Source: Umbelopsis ramanniana AG
Lineage: Eukaryota; Mucoromycota; Umbelopsidomycetes; Umbelopsidales; Umbelopsidaceae
Assembly (NCBI RefSeq): GCF_025399195.1
Contig: NW_026252103.1
Location: forward strand, 62,001-126,000
Direction of reading: 5' to 3'
DNA length: 64,000 nt
A program made the translations under genes and the position numbers. The notes beneath the pieces are model-generated. The model did no database searches. It had not been told where the DNA came from and worked only from the letters and a program-made list of their open reading frames with translations. Below are positions 26,282 through 37,803 of this stretch, one piece after another; the stretch's first letter is position 1, and every line of letters begins with the position of its first letter.

Positions 26282-27547
26282 ATGGCCATCCGGCTCTTAC
26301 TGTTTCGTGGTCTCAGTACATATTCTCGTTCAAGTATGGGCTATCTAAAGGAAAAAGTCATTTACGACATGGTCAGCGACACGGCTACCAAGCCTACAGA
26401 CGAAATGTTTGAAATCATGAAACAAGCTACTCGAGAAGACGATGTCTATCATGTAAGGAACCATATCATTCATGAAGCTGTCCATTGGAAAATATGAACC
26501 ATGAATAATGCTATCATCCTTTCACCGCTGACCCATTTTTTACTCTTTTAGGAAGACGACAGTGTCATCGCCCTGGAACGCTATGTCAGTGAACTGACAG
26601 GTCATGAAGATGGTCTGTTCTGCGCATCTGGTACTATGACCAATCAATTGTGCCTTCGAGCACACTTGACCCAACCTCCTCATTCCGTACTCTTGGATGC
26701 TCGCTCGCATGTCTACATTCATGAATGTGGCGGTCTTGCTTATCATTCTCAGGCCAACGTTACCCCCGTGCATGCCAAGAATGGTCTCTACATGACAGCT
26801 GAAGAAGTATCCGACAATATATTGGGAGAGGATATCCATAACTCCCCCACTCGTGTCATCTCCATCGAAAACACACTCAACGGTCTGATTATGCCTATTG
26901 ACGAAATTGCAAAAATTAGTGTCCTGGCTCGAAGCCGCGGTATCAAAATGCATGTAGACGGAGCTAGACTTTGGAATGCGTCCCAGGAAACCGGAGTCTC
27001 TCTCAAGGAATATGGACAGCACTTTGATTCCATGTCTCTTTGTTTGTCAAAGGGCATTGGTGCTCCTATTGGCTCCATTTTGGTGGGCTCGCGCGCTTTT
27101 GTCGCCAAGTGCCGTCATTTGCGTAAACTGTTCGGTGGTGGTTGGCGTCAGGCGGGTTCTCTCGCCGCCGTTGCTCACTGGTGCATTGAGAACATCATGC
27201 CATCCATGCCCCATACCCACCAACAGGCAAAGCGTTTGGCCATGTCGTTGGAGTCCTTTGGTTGCTCTCTTGTCTATCCTTGCATGACCAACCAGATCTG
27301 GCTCGATACCACCGCAACCGGTGTGTCCACCAAGCTACTCAGTGAAGCATTGGCTGTACACGGCATCAAAATTTCCGCTGGAAATGGTTGTACCTCTCGT
27401 ATTGTTCTTCACCATCAAATCACAGACGAGGCCATTGACCAGTTCATCACCACCGCTGCTGCCTTATTTAAAAAATACGAGGGCTCCAGGCCTCTGGCTA
27501 TCACCGGCTCGTTCAACATCACAGCCTATGCCACTCCTGCTAAATAG
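26282..27547 (+). CDS. GLY1: Low-specificity L-threonine aldolase
   Basis: A PLP enzyme that cleaves L-threonine or allo-threonine to glycine and acetaldehyde, a source of glycine. Two exons, 26282-26452 and 26552-27547, give 388 residues. Family signatures include YDMVSDTATKPTDEMFEIM at the N-terminus, GTMTNQLCLRAHLTQP, the PLP-phosphate and pyridine contacts in KMHVDGARLWNA, and the Schiff-base lysine in LCLSKGIGAPIGS (about Lys224). The first ~18 residues (MAIRLLLFRGLSTYSRSS) are basic and hydrophobic and could target the protein to mitochondria; an in-frame internal Met (SSMGYLKEK) could give a cytosolic form. Dual targeting is inference. Confidence 0.95.
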
Positions 27548-27918
27548 ATGAATCGGCTGGATAGCAAACTATCCTGTACTGTTTCAACATTCCGTTTTCT
27601 GTATGTAGATATATACCTTTTTTCCTTAGGGAGCCCCCCTCTCCAACTTCTACCTTTTTGCGTTGGACGTGTTTCCATCTTTAGAAATGACTTGATGTGC
27701 TCATTAAATCTATACACTGCTTCATGCCATTTTTTTTTCCTCCAATACACTTCCATTTTATATGTACGTTGGGTGGTTTAATGCGGGGTATAGAGAAAGG
27801 TGTAACAGATTTATATACATATAAGACGGAGAAATGTCTAGAATGAAGAGCGTAGAACACTGAGCAACAAAAAATAAGAATAAAAAAAAATGTACATACA
27901 GTTTGCCTCGGTCTAATC
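27548..27918. other. Convergent 3' regions of threonine aldolase and SMP genes
   Basis: 371 bp, AT-rich with T-tracts, between two converging stop codons. Only short ORFs on opposite strands that mirror each other. Holds both 3' UTRs and probably both polyadenylation regions. Confidence 0.5.
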
Positions 27919-30306
27919 CTAGGCAGCTGTCAAAGCTCCTTCGTCTGGAGACCCGCCATCAAAAGAGGACACACCCTTTTCTCCAGACGGTTCAACTGGT
28001 GCGGCTCTCCTCTTTTGTTTCTCTCGAAGTAATCCGTTCAAGCTGCTGTCACCCAGGACAGTGGGTGCGTTGACATTGACTTCCGATACGGCGAGAGATG
28101 CGGTGGACTTGGAGCGTAGTCGGTTTGTGGTGGTGCTAGACGAAGCTGGGAGGTGTAGTGAGTCAATGTCATCGGCATGTCTCTCGTTGAATGATAAAGC
28201 AGGCGAATTGAGAGAAATGGAGAGGGACGATGAAAACACGCCACCACTACTTTGTTCATCACTTCCTATGCTACGAATACTTGAGCTGTAACCTTGAAAA
28301 AGATATGAAGATGGACTGGAGTGTAATGAGTCGGGTGTAGTCGACAATATGTCTGTTTCGAGAATGGCATCCGAGCGTCGATTAGGGATGGCAATACCAT
28401 TGGTGCTGTTCTCTTGTTGAGCAGGCGCCGGCTCCTCGATTTCGTTTCCTATGGCAGTGGGAGACACTTTTCGTCGAGGGGTCAATAACGATCCAGCAAA
28501 ACTCATTATGGTTGATTGTCGAAGCGGTGATGTTGACACAGGTATACTGGGTTCAGATGTAGTAGGGCTGGGTATAGGCCGTTCCTTGGTAGTACTAAAC
28601 CATCGTCGCGTCGTGGTCGAGCTTGATCGAGCTGGCTTTGCGGATGTGCTATGGCTTGATTCTATGGTTGAGTTAGCCGTCAACTCGTACTGTGTATGCA
28701 TGTCAGGTGCTGCTGCTGAAATAAGATCCGGCAACGAGTGCGACGACGATGCAACTGAATTGTCTTGTAGATATGCATGTTCAAGCGCTTTGTTGATTGG
28801 GTTTGTCGCTGCCGCTGCATTGTTCACAGCCAATTCATCTGGTTTCTTATCTTGAGGTTGTGTTGGTGGTGTTGACATAGGCGAGCTAGTCCGACTACTG
28901 TAAGGGTCATCCGTGTCAGGGCCAAAGATGCCACCAGCGCTATCGGTAGGGAAGAAGGGAAAGTCGTCCATGTTGGGCAACACCATGTTCTCCATCACAA
29001 GCTCTTTCAATTTAGCTTCGATGGTCTTGATGATGAGGGAATACCCAACACGCTTGTCCCACACCACCGGTTCAATCACCCACTCCATGTCTGGCGGTTC
29101 ATAAAACCCAAACCACAATCTATTGGTCGGTGGCTCCTTGATCTTGAACAACACCTTACCCTTGATTTTCTTCAAAGTTAAAGATAAGATGATGTTAAGG
29201 TTGAGCGGTCGAAGGCGATCCGAGTATTTCCATTTGACCAGCGTGTCAATCTCCAACTTGAAACCGCCGCCATAGTTGATATTGCACTCTCCGGTTAACT
29301 CTCCCGACGGACCCATCCCTAACAACCGTGGTTGTGTCAAATACGGAAGAGCCTGGCCCACATGCACTGACCGAACTCTGATATCACCCAAGAAAGGCGG
29401 CGTCTTTTCATTCATCTTGTTGACCTTGGTGACGACCTTTTGATATAAGAATTGCTTCACTATGTCGGTTTTATACACTGCAAAGAACACTCGACCAAGT
29501 AAGGCATTAAGCCATTGCGTATGAAAATGATGCTCGTCGCTGTGAATGGTGGCAATCAATTGGTTCATGGCTGCCTGATCGAATTGTGTTGGCTCCTGGA
29601 CTTTTTCGAGATTTTCCGCCGGCTTGTTGGCAGGCAATTTACTGGCTCTTCGAAGAGCGAAATACCAGTCCTCTTTTTCTATACATCGTTCGCAATTTAA
29701 AAAATAGGAGCTATTTTCCACACTATCGTCGTCCATGAGAGGAATATTGTCTTGATCGGATGGCACCGAAAAGGCTTTTTTCTCCAGCTTGATACAGCTG
29801 GGTCTGGAGAAGACCTCGTGCTCCTGCAAGCCATTTGGATACAGCCGGATATTATGGTTACTAACAATGATGACTCCTTTGCAGTCCAGTTGCTTTTCTG
29901 AATCGTACAGGAACAAAGTTGTATATCGAAGAACAGCAAAATAGTAATCTGCGGCGGGCTTTCGTCTGGTATTGGTCTTGCTAGCGATAAAGGCCATCAC
30001 CATATCGCCCAGAGAAGGTTCCGGTAAAGCGCTATTATTTTCACGAGTGACCCTCAACCAGCCGACTTTGTATAGCTGCTGTCCCAAGTCATGATGTGCT
30101 GGTGTGATGTTTTCCTTGGCGGCGGTACCGGCTGCGACTCTATGTACATGAATTTTCCTTGTCCGAAAGGTGCTCAGTCCAAGTGTCCATAGTGAGGAAT
30201 CAAAAAGTAAGGAGGAGAGATGGGTTGCAAATACAAAGAGTAGAGCGGCAACTGGGAATAGTGTGAATCCTCCAGCAATGTATGCGATCAACAGTGATGA
30301 CCACAT
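27919..30306 (-). CDS. SMP-domain lipid-transfer protein with PH domain (Nvj2/TEX2 type)
   Basis: Intronless, 795 residues. The N-terminus is a membrane anchor (SLLIAYIAGGFTLFPVAALLFVF). A PH-like region follows at about residues 75-230 (YFAVLRYTTLFLYDSEKQLD, NHNIRLYPNGL, CERCIEKEDWYFALRRA). The SMP domain spans about 255-470: WLNALLGRVFFAVYKT, FLGDIRVRSVHVGQALPYL, GECNINYGGGFKLEID, PTNRLWFGFYEPPDMEW and VWDKRVGYSLIIKTIEAKL. The last ~320 residues are Ser/Thr/Pro-rich and probably disordered. Yeast Nvj2 sits in the ER at nucleus-vacuole and ER-Golgi contacts and moves ceramide; the same role here is inferred. The lack of introns contrasts with neighbours of similar length. Confidence 0.92.
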   Translation of the reverse strand: MWSSLLIAYIAGGFTLFPVAALLFVFATHLSSLLFDSSLWTLGLSTFRTRKIHVHRVAAGTAAKENITPAHHDLGQQLYKVGWLRVTRENNSALPEPSLGDMVMAFIASKTNTRRKPAADYYFAVLRYTTLFLYDSEKQLDCKGVIIVSNHNIRLYPNGLQEHEVFSRPSCIKLEKKAFSVPSDQDNIPLMDDDSVENSSYFLNCERCIEKEDWYFALRRASKLPANKPAENLEKVQEPTQFDQAAMNQLIATIHSDEHHFHTQWLNALLGRVFFAVYKTDIVKQFLYQKVVTKVNKMNEKTPPFLGDIRVRSVHVGQALPYLTQPRLLGMGPSGELTGECNINYGGGFKLEIDTLVKWKYSDRLRPLNLNIILSLTLKKIKGKVLFKIKEPPTNRLWFGFYEPPDMEWVIEPVVWDKRVGYSLIIKTIEAKLKELVMENMVLPNMDDFPFFPTDSAGGIFGPDTDDPYSSRTSSPMSTPPTQPQDKKPDELAVNNAAAATNPINKALEHAYLQDNSVASSSHSLPDLISAAAPDMHTQYELTANSTIESSHSTSAKPARSSSTTTRRWFSTTKERPIPSPTTSEPSIPVSTSPLRQSTIMSFAGSLLTPRRKVSPTAIGNEIEEPAPAQQENSTNGIAIPNRRSDAILETDILSTTPDSLHSSPSSYLFQGYSSSIRSIGSDEQSSGGVFSSSLSISLNSPALSFNERHADDIDSLHLPASSSTTTNRLRSKSTASLAVSEVNVNAPTVLGDSSLNGLLREKQKRRAAPVEPSGEKGVSSFDGGSPDEGALTAA

Positions 30307-30843
30307 TCAGTTGGAGGAGGGAAGAACCGTTGGGATAAGTGTAAGCAGTATAGCGGAGAGATCTGAGGGGCTCATTGGACTTTGTTTTGGCCCAGCCCAT
30401 TAAGCGTGAGTCTGCTGACAGGAATAAAGCTGTGACAGAGACATGCCATCATCATTCGGACAATCCCAAAATTTTCCCCCTGAAGGCCAATTTTTATCAT
30501 ATAAATTTTTTTCTTTTGGATTTGTGTACATTGAAAGAGCTATGCGAACTTGGATCATACACGAATGAATACGGTTGGATTGTGAGCCACAGCATATCAA
30601 AAAAAAAAAGAACACTGAAATGATATGAGGTATCAAAAAGCATGAGTCTCCAAACAGTGGAAGACGAACAAAAGAGAGACGAACATTCAGAATTTTACAG
30701 ATGGGTGAAAAAAAGCAAAGGAAAGTAAAGTGAAAGCAATGAATGAAGTATAGTGCTCAAGTTTAGTGAGTGAGTAAGGAGAGTGAATGAGTTAACTTGA
30801 GTGAGCGGCGTTCCAGCCTAATGTCATGGGTCGGGCATTCCAC
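30307..30843. other. Intergenic: SMP promoter and CP2-gene 3' region
   Basis: About 540 bp without a supported gene. Only short ORFs at 30375-30636 on both strands, overlapping each other. The right part is purine-rich with repeated agtga/gtgag words near 30750-30800. Confidence 0.5.
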
Positions 30844-33112
30844 TTAGTAGTGCAGTATCATCTTATAACTGCTATCATCTTGCAATCTGAATTTGATATA
30901 CATAGGCTGCTCCTCTGGTATGTTGGTTGATACAAAGGCGTCATCAACATGAACTTCTATAGGGCGATTAATCAGACTTCGCACCACTTGTCCGACTTGC
31001 TTTCGTTCGATATGGTTTACTTTGGAGCAAATTTTTGTTACCAAGTCCTGCAGGGTAAATGATTCCAAATAAATAGCTCGATACGGGTCGCCCGGGTGGA
31101 AGCAAACAAAGAAGCTCAATACTGCGTCGGATAGAGCCGAAAGGAACAGAGAGGGTGAGTTGTTTGGGAAAGACAGGAAAGGTAAGCAAAACAAACAGAG
31201 TGTGTACCGACCTGCTTTCCGTTTCCTCGGTTGTGGTACATACGACTTGTCAATGTCTAAAGCATTAGAATAGTCTGGGTTAATGTATTCATCAAAACGC
31301 CGCTTGAGTTCGGCCGACGACGGCGCGGCCGGCGTGGCAGGTTGTTGTAAACACCAAGGGCTAGGCTCCTCTTGGGGCAAACTATCAAGAGAGCATTGTG
31401 TATCCATCAACGGAATGTCAAATTCCGTTTCTTCCAATGGCGATGGTAGAATTTCTGGGCTCGCAGGCACTTCAGAAAAGATGGTGTAGGTTTGGGATGG
31501 CATATACACGAGCCATAGCGGATTACTGTCACCTCCCTTATCTTGACAGTTCGCTGATGGAGACACGGTAAGTACACTATCCATGCTATTCAGCATACAG
31601 TGGCGAGGGAACTCACTTCGAAGTTTTTCCAATTGCCTCTCAATATGTTTTGCATCGTCCTTGTTTTTACGCTCTGCTCCCTACGTGCATGGAATAAGTT
31701 TGCGGGGTACATTGCATTATGGATGACGGCCAAAATCCTACCTTGTCTCGAAACAACTTAATCTTACAAAAGGCCTTTTCTATATGGTGTTCGTTATCGA
31801 CAACATGCGTTTCGGTTGCTATTCGAAGGGGAATGCCTTTTACGCCTTTGATCCGAGAAAAGTCCGTAGAAAGACAGTTGAATTTAATGAACACTTTGGC
31901 TCCCTGTCGACCATTCCATGTAAAGGTAACTCGGTCAAAAGTATCGCACTGAGAGTCAATGATACCGCTGCTGCCGGCTAGATCTGTCGGAAGGATGAGT
32001 CCAACAGGTTGCGGGGAAGATGCATATGAATATCCGCTCTACCTACCAATGTCAAGGGCTCGAGCAGCCTGAGTCTCGCTTTGCTGGCATATCCAATATT
32101 TCCAAAAGTTAGAAGCGATCTGCCTATGGGGGTGTTCGTGGAAGGCGATGCTGATGGTTGTTTTTAACTCGCAATCTCTACAAAGCGAGTCATTGATAGA
32201 GACGGGATAAAATTGACCTTTGTTGAGATAAGTCAATGAGAACTGATCCTGTTTCTGTGCACTTGCAGTCGGTGCTGAATGCAAAGAACAATGTGAGTCG
32301 ATCACGTTATCAAACAGTGGGATTTATGATGTGGCTTACCTTCTAAAATAATCTCGTGGCGAAGACTGTCGTTGATAGAGAGATCGATTAGCAATGTGAA
32401 AAAAAAAAAAAAGTAGGGAGCCCAAAATAAGGAATTCCCGATCGTATGATAGAATGCCACCTTGTGGTTGCACACACACACAGGTTGAACGGCTCATTCT
32501 TCCGGGATACCCGAAACGAGCGTCTATGGCAAACACAAGTAACATGGGAAACAAGCTTTTTGGGGAGAAAACGGGGGTGGAGAAAACGAAGGGAACACCA
32601 ACACATGGGAGAAATGATATAATCTATATCTCGGCTTTCTCTTTTTGTCTTTTTAGAATTTCTTACCTTGATGTTTCTGTTGCGGAGGATGGACTGGTGG
32701 AGGATGGTGTAGGTGAAGGACTAAGATGAAAAATGGAGGAGGATCCCTGAAAATGGCCGGAAGAATGTGGATTTGCCACTGGGTGAACTAGACCATAGCC
32801 ATGATGTGACATGGTAGTAGCATCCATTGAAAAAGGTGAATTGATGGCTAAATGCTGTGCGCGTGGTGGTGAATAAGTTGCAAATGCTTCACAAGTCATG
32901 ACGGGTTCCATGTATTGCTCTGCAAGTGTTTCAGTTTTGAATATAGACCTAATTTTCCATATATTGAAAAAATTATGTTAACGTAATCCGAGACTGAAAC
33001 AAAAAGCTGTACACAGACTATGTAAAAAAGAAATTTACCCATTTGAATGCCGGTGTCGAGGAGGTGAGCGACGATAGCGTGTTACTGTGTCCATTCCTGC
33101 GCTTGAGAGCAT
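30844..33112 (-). CDS. CP2/Grainyhead-family transcription factor
   Basis: The DNA-binding core carries TYLNKGQFYPVSIND, then KVFIKFNCLSTDFSRIKGVKG and FCKIKLFRDKGAERKNKDD, all CP2/Grainyhead signatures. The C-terminal part (SFFVCFHPGDPYRAIYLESF, TLQDLVTKI) matches the dimerisation region. I infer exons 33112-33039, 32948-32667, a small exon 32365-32340, 32274 to about 32051, about 31982-31743, about 31684-31210 and about 31132-30844. The first joins RRSPPRHRHSNG to SIFKTETLAEQYMEP in one frame, and the 26-nt exon encodes LRHEIILE and is needed to reach APTASAQK. Introns vary from 65 to about 300 nt. In Neurospora the Grainyhead-like factor controls cell-wall remodelling and conidial separation; a similar role here is inference. 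The stop lies at 30844-30846. Confidence 0.9.
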
Positions 33113-33911
33113 AATACCTCCAGTGGATAATGATTATGTGTTAATTTCTGAATTTCTTGGGCTGTTGTTGCTGTGGATGAATAAATTTTTGTCGTGTTGT
33201 CAACAACGTTGGGGGAACACCAGGATCGACTGTAGCAATATATTATTTTTTTAAAAAGAAAAAATATTAGTGGGTGTGCGCGATGGGCGTAGCGGAACAT
33301 GATCCGAGAAGGTCTTACGAAGAAACGATGATCGTATTTCAGGAGAGATAAAAGGAATCCGTAGAGGAGTAAATTAAGACGATTTCTGCAATACTTTCGA
33401 CAGCTGAAGAAAAAATTAAAAGAGAAAAGAAATAGGAGGTATGAGAGGAGAAGACGGAGAGAGTAGACATATAATTGTTGGTGATGTCAGTCATTCAGAA
33501 GCATATATGTCGATGTGTATGTAGGTGTGTGTGTGGCCCAAACAAAGAGAAAAAAGAGTAACACACCTTGCCAAACTGTAAAAAAAAAAAAGCATCCAAG
33601 AGAGGGGATCAGATACAACAAAGTTCTCTAAATATCTTCGCACCGAAATGGATAAGCTGCGTGGTTGAGGTGTCCCACGAAAAACCAATGTCCCCTAACA
33701 GTGTATCCCTTGGAACCGCATGATGGGAGCTTTGATCATTTCTCTTTTGGGTCCATAACATTGCACAAACATCAATAGCAGGAGTTACGTTTCCTTCATC
33801 CCCATGCCATTCATTTTATTCCATCCTAATTTTACATTGAGTCTATGCCCGTCTTCTTATATACACTTCTTGTCCCATTCTATCGAATGATCGAGTGTAT
33901 ACAAACTTAAT
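33113..33911. other. Intergenic: CP2 promoter and 3' region of the UPF0652-type gene
   Basis: About 800 bp, AT-rich, with a gtgtgtgtg run near 33526-33535 and poly-A tracts. No supported gene; the short minus ORFs (33082-33300, 33491-33688) are probably 5' leader of the CP2 gene. Confidence 0.5.
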
Positions 33912-36900
33912 CTAGTTCCAACCTCCGCCGTCAAATCCAACAAAGCCCTACCACAGCGAAAGAGTTAAAAAAGATGGCTCATTCGACTTCTCTAACCTGA
34001 CGATTACGATCTTACCGTTAGAAGGAAGACTGTGAAGAACGGTTTTTGCTCAATTTGTGAGCACCCTGTCAGCAGTTGATTTTTTGGTAAATGACTATTT
34101 AGTTTATCCATATGGCTACACAAATGTATGGATGGAAATGGTGTGTTTACTTACAGTTCCACGCTGAAGTTAGTCTTCCGTCGATACAGCTGCCTGCATC
34201 ATAAAAGTTATCTGCTCCAGACCCGTCAAAGGCTCCGCGGAAAAAGTTGACTGCCAAATTGTACAAAGTTAGTTTGAAGGGTAAGAGAATGAATAAAAAA
34301 GATTGGGATGGGGGGATTCAATTCCAAGCCGACATCGTGGTCGATCTCTTCCAAATTAGTCGATTAAGTGATTCTCTCTTCCAAACTTAGTACCCGCACC
34401 GGAAACATATACACACCAAGCCCATGTCGCTCTGAAGGTTCACAAATAGTGTCAGACAGTGAGATGGAGATGGCTTACGCAAAATTTCCTTCTTGCATTG
34501 GTCCACTCCGCCAAAGGTGTTTTGAATGTATCGGTTGATGCCGTCGTCCTTGCATAAATCATCCATATGATCCAAGGTAAGGACAATAGGATTCAAGATC
34601 TTCGCGACTTGGTTGTACTATGTATGATTGGGAATTTTTTGATTTGGGAGATAATCGGCCGAGAGGCAACAAGTTAGCTCCAGCGGCATCTAGAACGGCC
34701 TTCCCGCGAAAGCACCCCATGGCTGACCCCACTTACCTTGTCAATAAACATGAGCGCATTTGGCACGTTCTTATCCCCAAGGTGGATGACACTACTACCA
34801 ATCCAAGTCTTTGCCTTCTTCTGAGCTTTGTACAAAGTACGGTGCATCTCGCGACCAATAGCAGGGCAAGGTTGCATGCGCTGAACGCCTTGACCAGTAT
34901 CCATTAGCTTGTAAACATTGTGGCTATTGAGCAAATCTTGATCAGCCAAACTCCACAGCATAAACATCTCATGCAGAATTTCCCTCCAGAGCATCAGAGT
35001 CTGGTTCACATAGGTGTATTGCGTAGAATGATCATGGCTAAGTCGATGTCCTGATCTACCGGCGGAAATTGACAACGAATAACCCGGTTCAAACTCATCT
35101 GGCTTGAAATAGGTTTGCAGATACGTGAGCATTTTCTCACACGGATGTCTACCAAGCATAGTAATCCGAACATGGACCAGAATAATTATCAGTAAGCCAA
35201 AATATTTCCCAAAATTAAAATAGCTAAAACGAATGATTGCCCACCCACTCCTTACCTATGGAAGGGCAAGAACAAAATGAAATTTTTCACAACTCACCGA
35301 TTAGCCCGTAGATATGCATTGTTATCGCCAATACTGTAAAGACAATGTCGGATTTCGTCGGCCGATAGCTTTGGGTTACTGTACTTCCGACTGAGCTGTT
35401 CAATCGACCTCTCCTTACGCTTAATTTCAGTCTGAATTTGTAGTCTAGTTTTACCAGTAGGAACAATTTCCATGGTAGCTAACAAGATAATTTCGTTGGT
35501 CAAAACGTCGACACCATTGCGCTCCTTGAGGAAACTGTAAACTGTTTTGATGGGTATGACACATGAGAATCCTAGCATCTCTTCAACCTCCGGGATCGCC
35601 GAATCCTACGCAAATCAAGCCCCGGATGGGTCGATTAAACATCGCAATCATGGGATGAACTGTTTACTTGCTACATGTCTTTTTTTTTTTTTTACTCACC
35701 ATTAGCATGTACATTAATTTGCCATAAGCGGATCTCATTTTTTCTGGGTTCATGATTTTGTGTCTATAGGATCAACCACGTTAGCATCACTTGTAAAGTG
35801 AAATGGTTCCAACCCTGTTTTGATCCTTGATGTTCACCTTCTTCCAATTTCGAAAATCTTTTGAAAAAAGTCTTCATTTTGCTCGAATGTTCGGTCCGCA
35901 AAAAGCTCTTGTCCTCTTCTATAGTCACAGGCTGTCACCAAACCTGACAGGACCGCGCAAATGTCTTTGATTTGGGCCACAATACGCTTTGCCTTGCTCT
36001 TATGCTCAAATCCATCCACTCGGTCTACGTGGTACACTCAATGAACACCATGGTTTTGGCCAAAATACGGACTGCTGTCCTGGATTCGGAACTTACCTGT
36101 GTATTCGGACACATTCAGAGCTGCCTCCAACCTATGTCATATTTGGGGCGGATTAATGATTTATCTCGTTTTCCCCCAATTAGATAATATGTCATCCACT
36201 TACAGTCGCAGATACTTTCTTTCGTCCAAGCTGAGTCGCAATGGTATGAATTTTGCCCTATAGAACAGCCAAGATGTTATCAAAATACTGAACAGAGAAA
36301 GAAGCTGACTTAATCTAACATTAGGTATCATACTTGTGGATCATTATTTCTTCAAAGGTTGGACCAGCCGCTTTCTTTGGCTCATTCATTGTCAGATTAT
36401 CATGTAATGAAATATTTTCGCCTTCCTAATAGCCATCATGCAGCGTAAGTCGGCCAAGTCCATAGCACACAATGCCATACTACCCAATCCTTTTACCTCA
36501 GTATTCGACTCAGAAGTAGACTGACGTCTTCCATTCTCTTCGTTGGCGGTTATAATTGGCGAAGCCGCATGTAAGGCTCTTTTTCCCGTGCGATGAATCA
36601 TGCCTAGTAAAGGGTATGCGGAAACACATATCAGGATAGGGTGAAGTTGTCGTCACTCTCCTCTTTAAGAACACTAACCGTAGCAAACTTCGCAGAAAGG
36701 TTCGTTACAGTGCGAGCATTGCATTGATGCCTACAGTGCATTAAGTGGTTAGGTGTCGACTCGCGCTTTGACATTTCGCAGGATTATAAAACCTCACCCG
36801 TTGATCCTTGCATTCAACGCAGAATCCTGGTTTGGCTTCTTCCACAATTTCAGTATCGTCATCATCGATCTGGTGTTCTCCTACGGATTCAACCGCAAAG

Positions 36901-36950
36901 ACCTTATCAGACAGAATGTCCTCTAACTCTGATCGATGCTGAGCAGGCAT
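33912..36950 (-). CDS. UPF0652-type conserved protein with N-terminal B-box-like zinc finger
   Basis: Starts at the ATG at 36950 (MPAQHRSELEDIL) and ends at a TAG at 33912-33914. An N-terminal zinc module is spread over three exons: PGFCVECKDQR, then MQCSHCNEPFCEVCYG, then MIHRTGKRALH, a C-x2-C...C-x2-C...C-x2-C...H pattern like a B-box. A long helical region follows (HKSKAKRIVAQIKDICAVL, ATMEIVPTGKTRLQIQTEIK). The C-terminal domain reads TLMLWREILHEMFMLW, LNPIVLTLDHMDDLCKDD, INRYIQNTFGGVDQC, AFDGSGADNFYDAGSC and finally FLLTGFVGFDGGGWN at the stop. This C-terminus matches the fungal UPF0652 proteins known from S. pombe as I recall them; function is unknown in that family. There are about a dozen exons, each small join checked only by frame and consensus. 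A ubiquitin-ligase accessory role is possible from the B-box but unsupported. Confidence 0.78.
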
Positions 36951-37803
36951 TTAATCTATGGAGTGTGTACGGAGTGTGTGCGGACGCTTTTGTTGCAGCA
37001 AAAAATTGGGTCGTCACAACCCCCGCCATCCCATCCGCTCGCTGACTGGCTACTTCCACCTCAGGAAAAAAATGAACCCTTTCGTTTTAATTTCTGGCCA
37101 TTGTTCGTGGCGATCCCATGCAGGCTTTTATTTGATACCACCCTATGTGGTAATAGCTTATTTCGAATGAGACCATGCTAATGCTGTTCCTCTGCCGATC
37201 GATGTCGACGCTGTCCATCCAAGCATGTGTGTTTTATCTGATAACCTGTTGTATAAAGTTTGGGTGGGTCTGACTCATTTACACCCATATTAATTCACCA
37301 TACTCTCCCAATGTTTATCATAGGATACAGAAAAAGAAATTAGACAGCGTTCACTAAAATCACTAATATACCCCATCAAAGGATGACCTTGTATCTAAGT
37401 TCGTTGACGCTACTTAAGTTTTCTGGCGCCACTAAGGATGAGTTTATAAAGACCTTAGCTTTCTTGGCATTACGCTTGTTCAAAACTGGCGCCCATCTCG
37501 AATCTAAGAAAGATTATATTCGATGTTCAAGACACGCTAAGGCTTAATAAAACCATCTGGTATCATTTGCTGGCTGCTGCTAACGGAAATTTAAAACGAT
37601 GTAGGCATTGACAAATTTGAGCTGGGCGGTAATTTGTTACTCCGTCTCAGTCGCAAAACCACAGTTGCCACACTTTACAGTTTGAACTTTCCTTCGCCTT
37701 GATTGCATCTTTTGGACGGATCGATTGCTTTCTTTCAAACCTCTCGACCAACCAACCTAGATCCCTGCTGGATCTTGATAGCCCATTGTAGACTCGTAAT
37801 GAA
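36951..37803. promoter_or_regulatory. Divergent intergenic region between the UPF0652-type and FGDF-protein genes
   Basis: About 850 bp separating two divergently transcribed genes, so it must contain both promoters. Short plus ORFs at 36936-37181 overlap the minus-strand 5' leader and are not supported. No TATA box or known site stands out. Confidence 0.4.

Noticed and set aside
26540-27022. 160-codon minus-strand ORF over threonine aldolase
   Set aside because: Complementary shadow of a conserved enzyme exon, with no recognisable product.
28451-28855. 134-codon plus-strand ORF in the SMP gene
   Set aside because: Antisense to the low-complexity Ser/Thr tail of the SMP protein; composition is explained by that.
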